From NCBI GenBank assembly GCA_001662425.1, contig BDDC01001152.1, forward strand, positions 1 to 32,362: a DNA stretch of 32,362 nucleotides, read 5' to 3'. Each line of letters begins with the position of its first letter. The first letter of the stretch is position 1. The position numbers were made by a program, and so were the translations under genes. The notes beneath the pieces were generated by a model. That model saw only the letters and a program-made list of their open reading frames with translations, made no database searches and had not been told where the DNA came from. Positions 30,661 to 32,362 of the stretch are shown one piece after another. Origin of the DNA: Chlamydomonas sphaeroides (lineage: Eukaryota > Chlorophyta > Chlorophyceae > Chlamydomonadales > Chlamydomonadaceae).

Positions 30661-31794
30661 AACCCTGGCCCGGTAGATGCTAGCGCTACGCAGGAGGCCG
30701 TCAGACTTTGTGGCATTTTGTGCCGGCGGCCCTTGACAGGTCAACATCCATCCTTGGCCGCGGCTTGGGCGTTACGCCCGCAAGAGCGGTTGGGTCTGCC
30801 CATCCGACCAAGCACCTGGCGTCAATCCGCCGTGAGACTCAGCCGTCCACAGCCGCCCATCGCCGCTCGGCAGCGCGGCGTAGCCCGGCTCCATCGTAGA
30901 GCCCACAACAGTGTGCTAACAGTGTGCTGCCGCTGCTGCCGCCCGCCCGCTCGCCCCCTCTCACCCCAGACAACTCATGCAGCTCCAGCGCTTGGTGCCC
31001 TTGGTGGCAGCCGAGCCGGCCGTTGCTGCGGCGACCTGCCCTTGTCTAGCCCGCAACCGACGCGAGCGAGCGTTGCTGGGAACTGCATGCCGCCTGCTGC
31101 TCGCTTGCTCGCTGGCAGCCCGCCCAGCGCCCGATGCTGGCCTGTCCGCAGTAGGCCGCAGTCAACCCCGCCCACCACGCACTAGCCCGGGCGGCTGCGC
31201 CCTCTTGCCCTGCCCGCTTACTCGCTGAGTCCCTTGGCTGCGGCGGCGGCCTTGGCTGGCCTGTGTGCGGGAGGGCGGCAACCTGCCCGCACGGACGAGC
31301 AGTCGCCGGAGCGGATGCCGGCGGCACCCCCATGATGCACCCTGGGCTGCAAGTAGTGAGCGCGAACGTATATACATCAGCACGCCCCCACGTGCAGGGC
31401 CGCATTGCGGGCTGCCGTACTCGCGCCAGCCATACCCTCTCATAATACGACAATATTGAAGGACTTCAGACAAGCAAGAGAAACAATGCCAGACGCCGGG
31501 CGCGACGGAGGCACCCCCCGAAAATAACCGACAGGCAGGAGCGGCAGCCAGGATCAGCGAGCAGCGCCCGCCCCTGCCGCGGCCGCTGTGTGGCGGAGCA
31601 CGCCGCCAGCGAGTGACCGGTGCAGGGCTCCCAGGGCCTGCCAGCGCTGTACACCGGCTGCAAGTTCTAGGCAGCAACGCTGCCGGAATTTCTGGATACA
31701 CCGCTGAGCACCGGGGGACAGGGCGCGTAGGGGGCTTCGGCCCTCCTGATAGCCCTACCTCCTTAAATCACGGAAAGTCAAGCTCGCCGTACAT

Positions 31795-31812
31795 CTATTT
31801 CTATTTCTATTT
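31795..31812. repeat. (CTATTT)3 microsatellite
   Basis: Three perfect hexamer units lie in a locally AT-rich stretch within non-coding sequence. Confidence 0.9.
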
Positions 31813-32027
31813 CCACCGAGCAGTATAGCGGCATATCAGCGTACACGGCAACTCACTGGCTACGCATACACACTGGCTGTGACCAAGCCCTACCCCTCCA
31901 ATGCTCAGCGGCAGGATGAACACGCAATTGCTAGGCGGGATCACGCAGAGCACGTGGCACACAGCGGGCCACCATCCTATTGGGTCGTCCATCCGTGGCC
32001 TGCTCCGGGAGCGCACCACACGGCTCA

Positions 32028-32231
32028 TCACACAGCCGCTGCCCTCCGGCTGCCGCCGACCCGCCGGCGTGCTACCCATACCGCCAGGAGCGTCACGATC
32101 ACCGCCGCATTGACTGCTGCCACCACCGCCGCCAGACCCCCGCTGCCGTGCCGCAGTCCGGAGACGTGCAGCAGCCCTCCTCGCAGCCGGCGCAGTGGGC
32201 CGGGGCCGGCGCCCTCCTCCGTGGCCCCGCC
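32028..32231 (-). CDS. possible last exon of a minus-strand membrane protein (partial)
   Basis: After a possible acceptor (GTGCCGCAG, ending at 32232) a minus-strand frame of 67 codons runs to a TGA at 32028-32030. It contains a good hydrophobic segment (GGLAAVVAAVNAAVIVTLLA, continuing VWV) followed by ARRR and a short basic tail. That arrangement is typical of a type I protein ending just inside the membrane. The rest of the gene would lie upstream, beyond the right edge of the window. Codon use is GC-rich and suits the neighbours. A competing plus-strand reading with a GTGAGC donor at 32308 exists, so confidence is modest. Confidence 0.35.
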   Translation of the reverse strand, partial: GGATEEGAGPGPLRRLRGGLLHVSGLRHGSGGLAAVVAAVNAAVIVTLLAVWVARRRVGGSRRAAAV

Positions 32232-32324
32232 CTGCGGCACAGCGCCGCCAGCAGCACCAGCCGAGGCAGCAGCCTGAGGGCGCGGCGCGGGGCAAGGTTG
32301 AGGGAGGTGAGCACCAGGGGTCCA

Positions 32325-32362
32325 CCCCTCCCCTCCCCTCCCCTCCCCTCCCCTCCCCTCCC
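32325..32362. repeat. (CCCCT)n microsatellite at the window edge
   Basis: An uninterrupted run of cccct units (about seven) reaches the last base and may continue beyond. The minus strand is GGGGA-rich and could form G-quadruplex structures. It is not the usual green-algal telomere repeat (TTTTAGGG). Confidence 0.95.

Larger units (their letters stand above)
29894..32027. other. gene-poor region with small repeats
   Basis: No exon is supported. It should hold the 3' UTR of the coiled-coil gene and possibly that of a minus-strand gene at the right edge. A minus-strand TGTAA (plus ttaca) occurs at 30599-30603. Two hairpins are visible: 30635-30660, and 31730-31745 with a TTCG loop. Short tandem repeats lie at 30568-30602 and 31795-31812. 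Confidence 0.4.

Noticed and set aside
30604..30665. Minus-strand CGTTCGACTCGG near two stems, tRNA-like
   Set aside because: Only three of five T-stem pairs form and no cloverleaf can be completed.
32325..32362. Telomeric repeat at the right edge
   Set aside because: The unit is CCCCT, not CCCTAAAA or a related telomere repeat.
1..32362. CRISPR arrays, insertion sequences or bacterial operons
   Set aside because: No regular repeat-spacer array, transposase or unsplit gene cluster was seen; the genes are intron-rich and eukaryotic.

Overview
The window looks like nuclear DNA of a green alga, most likely a Chlamydomonas-type chlorophyte. By eye it is very GC-rich. Its genes are split by many short introns, mostly GTGNG...CAG. 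Codons end almost always in G or C, and the proteins are rich in Ala, Gly, Pro and Gln runs. A proline-rich cell-surface protein and a relative of the ciliary protein PACRG fit such an organism. I ran no computation: gene models were built by hand from reading frames, splice sites and intron phase, and every internal exon joint given keeps the frame.

Layout. 1-792: a 136-bp tandem duplication, a possible last exon of an upstream gene, and a G-rich stretch. 793-6053 (+): a nine-exon gene for a type I membrane protein with a signal peptide, proline-rich ectodomain, one transmembrane helix and a long low-complexity cytoplasmic tail. 6054-9787: no convincing exon, but a direct repeat and a perfect 13-bp-arm inverted repeat. 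9788-12525 (-): a seven-exon gene whose C-terminal half is two tandem SpoVS-type domains (Alba-like fold, a family best known from sporulating bacteria). 12945-17879 (+): a nine-exon TPR-like helical repeat protein, divergent from the SpoVS gene across only 419 bp. 19224-22542 (+): a nine-exon gene for a divergent ParcG/PACRG protein with a long disordered N-terminus. 22543-23629: no clear gene, but a minus-strand stretch resembles Snf7/ESCRT-III helices. About 23630-29893 (+): a very large coiled-coil, low-complexity protein, with a 24-bp minisatellite over its stop codon. 29894-32362: mostly non-coding, with a candidate minus-strand last exon carrying a transmembrane segment, and a pyrimidine pentanucleotide repeat at the right edge.

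The genes do not form an operon or an obvious pathway; this is ordinary eukaryotic gene order. The most unusual content is the two-domain SpoVS protein and its head-to-head TPR neighbour, followed by the divergent PACRG relative.
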